Assembly: GCA_016936255.1 (NCBI GenBank)
Contig: JAFGYE010000117.1
Coordinates: forward strand, 23,442 to 87,441
DNA: 64,000 nucleotides
Reading direction: 5' to 3'
Source of the DNA: Marinifilaceae bacterium
GTDB taxonomy: Bacteria; Bacteroidota; Bacteroidia; Bacteroidales; Marinifilaceae
Positions 61,678 through 64,000 of the stretch are shown in pieces. The notes beneath the pieces are model-generated. The model saw only the letters and a program-made list of their open reading frames with translations, searched no databases and was not told where the DNA came from. Position 1 is the stretch's first letter, and each line of letters begins with the position of its first letter. Both the position numbers and the translations under genes were made by a program.

Positions 61678-62283
61678 ATGAAAACAAAAGAAACACTTTT
61701 AGCCATCTTATTTATTTTCGTAACCATAGTTTCGTGTGACAAGGATTCTAATCCTGATAAAATACCAACATGTTTTAACGATTACTTCCCACTGCATATT
61801 GGCGATACATGGGAATATAAAAATTACATCCGGAAAGCAAACATAAGCAGTACGATCAACAATAAGGAATATACATTAATCACTAGTGAAATATTTAGGG
61901 CAGATACTCTATACGATACCAGAGAAGATTTTTACAGAGTAGAAAACGGCAAAGTATACAAGCTTTATACCGATCAATCGGATGAATTTCTTTTTGCTGA
62001 TTTTACCCTTGCCGAAGGAGAATCCTGGAAATACACAGGAGAAAATATGAATGGCGACCAATGGAATGTTACCGTACAAGAAAAAATCGACTTTGATTTT
62101 GGCAACACCGTTCTTCACAATTGCAGGCCATTCTACTACGATGTTTCTGGCTGGGCCGATGAAGAGCAAGTTTATGTGTTTGCTCCCGGCATAGGTATAA
62201 TCAGTAACTATTCGCCGGCTTGGGGCGCTGGTGATACCATTCAAAAGGCGCAGATTAACGGAATTGAGTATTTGTTCAATTAA
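61678..62283 (+). CDS. putative lipoprotein
   Basis: 201 aa with lipobox TIVSC (Cys20) after a hydrophobic helix. The mature protein is beta-rich: PLHIGDTWEYKNY, FTLAEGESWKYTGE and YVFAPGIGIISNYSPAWGAG resemble a small beta-sandwich found in other Bacteroidota exported proteins. Function unknown. Stand-alone gene. Confidence 0.8.
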   Translation: MKTKETLLAILFIFVTIVSCDKDSNPDKIPTCFNDYFPLHIGDTWEYKNYIRKANISSTINNKEYTLITSEIFRADTLYDTREDFYRVENGKVYKLYTDQSDEFLFADFTLAEGESWKYTGENMNGDQWNVTVQEKIDFDFGNTVLHNCRPFYYDVSGWADEEQVYVFAPGIGIISNYSPAWGAGDTIQKAQINGIEYLFN

Positions 62284-62667
62284 TTCGCCCAGATACAAGC
62301 AAATAAATTGAATACAGACCAAACCTGGCGAGGATACCACATTAAATCACCTGCAAATTCTCCTGTAATTCCGAAGGAAAACTATAAGCATACAATTCCT
62401 TCGGAATTTCCAGATCTGCCACACGAATTGCACTTTTCCCATTGTGCTGCGTCATAAAAAACTTAGTGTACTTTATGGTTCAATAAAAAATACAACAATA
62501 CAAGCCCCATCCTTCAAACTGAAAACATCTAATTCTTTCGGAAATACCAACATAAAAAGTCCGAAAAGTTCAATTGAATGATCATTCTGAATCTGCCTCT
62601 TTAATTCACAGATTCCTCGATACCCCGGGATGACAATGGAACTCACTATAAAAAACACCCTTTCCTT
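62284..62667. other. spacer
   Basis: No credible gene. A short remnant of the GTGTACTTTATGGTT-type repeat lies near 62460-62482. Confidence 0.45.
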
Positions 62668-62760
62668 GCCTGGACTTCCCCTAAAAAGGGAAGACTCTAT
62701 TACCGACAGAAATTACCGAACGAAGGAATTCTCCCTTTTTAAGGGATTTATCGGGGAAAA
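62668..62760. repeat. palindromic dispersed repeat
   Basis: TTCCCCTAAAAAGGGAAG at the left and CTCCCTTTTTAAGGGATTTATCGGGG towards the right form a foldback of the CCCCTAAA family, comparable to 13186-13260. Confidence 0.5.
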
Positions 62761-62856
62761 TGATTGGAAAATTTTAAATACAAATATGTATTGTTTAATA
62801 AAAAAAATAACTACATTTATTAATCGCTCTACATAATATTCACATAAGTAGTTCAC

Positions 62857-63165
62857 CTTAAGAAAAATGAAATCGAATAACAATCGTTTTTTGATCAATA
62901 CCAACAAGAGCAAAGACTAGAAAAAATAGTTTTTTGATCAATAATCATATCGTTAAAGCATGAAATATTGATTTTTTGTACAATGCTACTATTAGCAAAG
63001 CCCGAAAAATGGTTTTTTCACTCAATGCTACTATTAGTAAAGCCTGAAAAATGGTTTTTTTGACAAATGCTACTATTAGCAAAGCATGAAATATTGATTT
63101 TTCACTCAATACTACTATTAGCAAAGCATGAAATATTGATTTTTCACTCAATGCTACTATTAGCA
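62857..63165. repeat. 42-bp tandem array upstream of the probable DUF6261 gene
   Basis: The motif ATGCTACTATTAGCAAAGC recurs with exact 42-base period (unit marks at 62983, 63025, 63067, 63109, 63151) and in more degenerate form at 62941 and about 62898, seven units in all. Units continue with TGAAAAATGGTTTTTT or TGAAATATTGATTTTTCAC. The last unit lies about 94 bases before the next start codon. Confidence 0.88.
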
Positions 63166-63258
63166 ATAGCAAAAAATGAACATTCGAAAAAACAATACGA
63201 GTAAAACAGAAAACAAGATTCTGAATAATTAACAAATACAAAATTAAAATTACAGACA

Positions 63259-63987
63259 ATGACATTAATCAAGAAAGTTTCACCGAACAGCCGCAATGGC
63301 GATACAAGTGCATTACTAAGCCTTATTCTAAAAGAATTTGCGCAAAACGATTGGAGTCCTGACACTTATTTAAGCCCCATCATTAAAGATGTAAGTGCAA
63401 CAAACACCGCACTGATTGAGGCATTGAGGCGATTAACAGCTTATTCTCAGATGGCAGAGAAAGACAATGTGCGCGATATGGCAATCAGAGCCTTGTTTAA
63501 GTTGGTAGAAGGCTATGTTCATATTCCTATTGCTGAGATGCAGGAAGCTGCATTAGTAGTAGAGAATGTATTGAATCAGTACGGTTTGAGTATACAGAAT
63601 GAAGATTATGCAGAGGAATCAGCAGATGTTGAGTCTTTATTAAACGATTTAAGCAGGCCTGATGTTGTGGCAGCCATAACAAAATTGCAGGGAGTAGCTG
63701 AAATAACAGCAAGTTTGCATGATGCCCAAAAAGATTTCGAAAATATAGCCTTGCAGCAGGCCGAAGGCGAAAGTGTGAAGAAGGATTTGGCTTCGGCCAG
63801 TCAATTGAAGAAAAAGATTATCGCAGAGATTAATGATAACTTGGTTGGCTATATGAATACCATGGCAAAGGTAAATCCTGCCACCTACGAAGCTACCGCC
63901 AAAACCATAACCGAATTAATCGATAAAAACAATGAGTTGGTAAAACGCCGCAAAAAAACAAACGTGGCAGACAGCGAATTGGTTTAA
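63259..63987 (+). CDS. probable DUF6261 family protein
   Basis: 242 aa, soluble and wholly helical. The N-terminus resembles the DUF6261 family as I know it (ISPNSRNGDTSALLSLIL-like, then DWSPDTYLSPIIKDVSATNTAL). It ends with a basic tail (KNNELVKRRKKTN). The family is confined to Bacteroidota and has no known function. Family assignment is from memory. The 42-bp tandem array directly precedes it and probably contains its promoter region. Confidence 0.65.
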   Translation: MTLIKKVSPNSRNGDTSALLSLILKEFAQNDWSPDTYLSPIIKDVSATNTALIEALRRLTAYSQMAEKDNVRDMAIRALFKLVEGYVHIPIAEMQEAALVVENVLNQYGLSIQNEDYAEESADVESLLNDLSRPDVVAAITKLQGVAEITASLHDAQKDFENIALQQAEGESVKKDLASASQLKKKIIAEINDNLVGYMNTMAKVNPATYEATAKTITELIDKNNELVKRRKKTNVADSELV

Positions 63988-64000
63988 AGCTAAGGCTAAG

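Noticed and set aside
62630..62836. 68-codon plus-strand frame
   Set aside because: Overlaps the palindromic CCCCTAAA-type repeat; no family or fold.
62857..63165. CRISPR array
   Set aside because: The 42-bp units are contiguous and similar along their whole length with no unique spacers, and no cas genes are present.
62945..63265. Minus-strand 106-codon frame with repeated 14-residue ALLIVALSEKSIFH-like units
   Set aside because: Produced by the 42-bp tandem array; it runs into the start of the probable DUF6261 gene on the other strand and looks like a repeat artefact rather than a membrane protein.
1..64000. tRNA, rRNA or riboswitch genes
   Set aside because: Intergenic regions were scanned by eye for cloverleaf-type and conserved riboswitch motifs; none was convincing. 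A tRNAscan/Infernal run would settle this.

Overview
The window looks like a chromosomal segment of a low-GC Bacteroidota bacterium, probably of the Marinilabiliales/Marinifilaceae type (an inference). The signs are a T9SS C-terminal sorting domain, the fused glycogen synthase/phosphorylase, promoters of the TTTG/TAnnTTTG type, few Shine-Dalgarno sites, a probable DUF6261 protein, and dispersed palindromic repeats of a kind common in this phylum. No rRNA, tRNA or CRISPR array was seen.

1-12519: storage-glucan metabolism. The end of a branching enzyme and a GH13 hydrolase lie on +. Convergent to them is a four-gene minus-strand operon: GH133 debranching enzyme, GT4 transferase, GH57 amylase, and a 1413-aa GT3 glycogen synthase fused to a GT35 phosphorylase. 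A methyltransferase and a 34-codon lysine-rich peptide lie between. 12520-15170 is gene-poor with repeats and one unknown helical protein.

15171-20286: accessory stretch. Three small membrane proteins are followed by a coiled-coil/CHAT protease-like protein starting at TTG and a standalone dGTPase-like HD enzyme (both plausible anti-phage genes), an anchored protein, and an IS200-like Y1 transposase flanked by two 120-bp copies of a foldback repeat.

20312-35281: aromatic amino acids. The complete trp operon (trpE-G-D-C-F-B-A, minus strand) has a leader peptide with three consecutive Trp codons and an attenuator. Diverging from it is an aminotransferase-tyrA-DAHP synthase/chorismate mutase-aroB-aroA-DUF523-aroC operon. 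Its leader holds TWO successive attenuators, each a Phe/Tyr/Trp-rich leader peptide followed by a terminator with a visible competing antiterminator. A second, class I AroG-like DAHP synthase lies at 52339 without such a leader.

35315-40609: a large T9SS-secreted repeat protein, a CsgG-like protein and an HMA-like/AraC regulator. 40796-47740: a compact six-gene operon (PqqD-like, ATP-grasp, DapDC-like PLP decarboxylase, urea transporter fused to M23 peptidase, TPR/outer-membrane barrel, TPR protein) that looks like an undescribed make-and-export system.

47837-64000: mostly housekeeping or conserved genes (thioesterase, DUF1697, lipoproteins, S9 peptidase, SQR-like flavoprotein plus small partner, YhcH-like, FAD oxidoreductase, TrhO, Dus), separated by long repeat-filled spacers. 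It ends with a 42-bp tandem array directly upstream of the probable DUF6261 gene.
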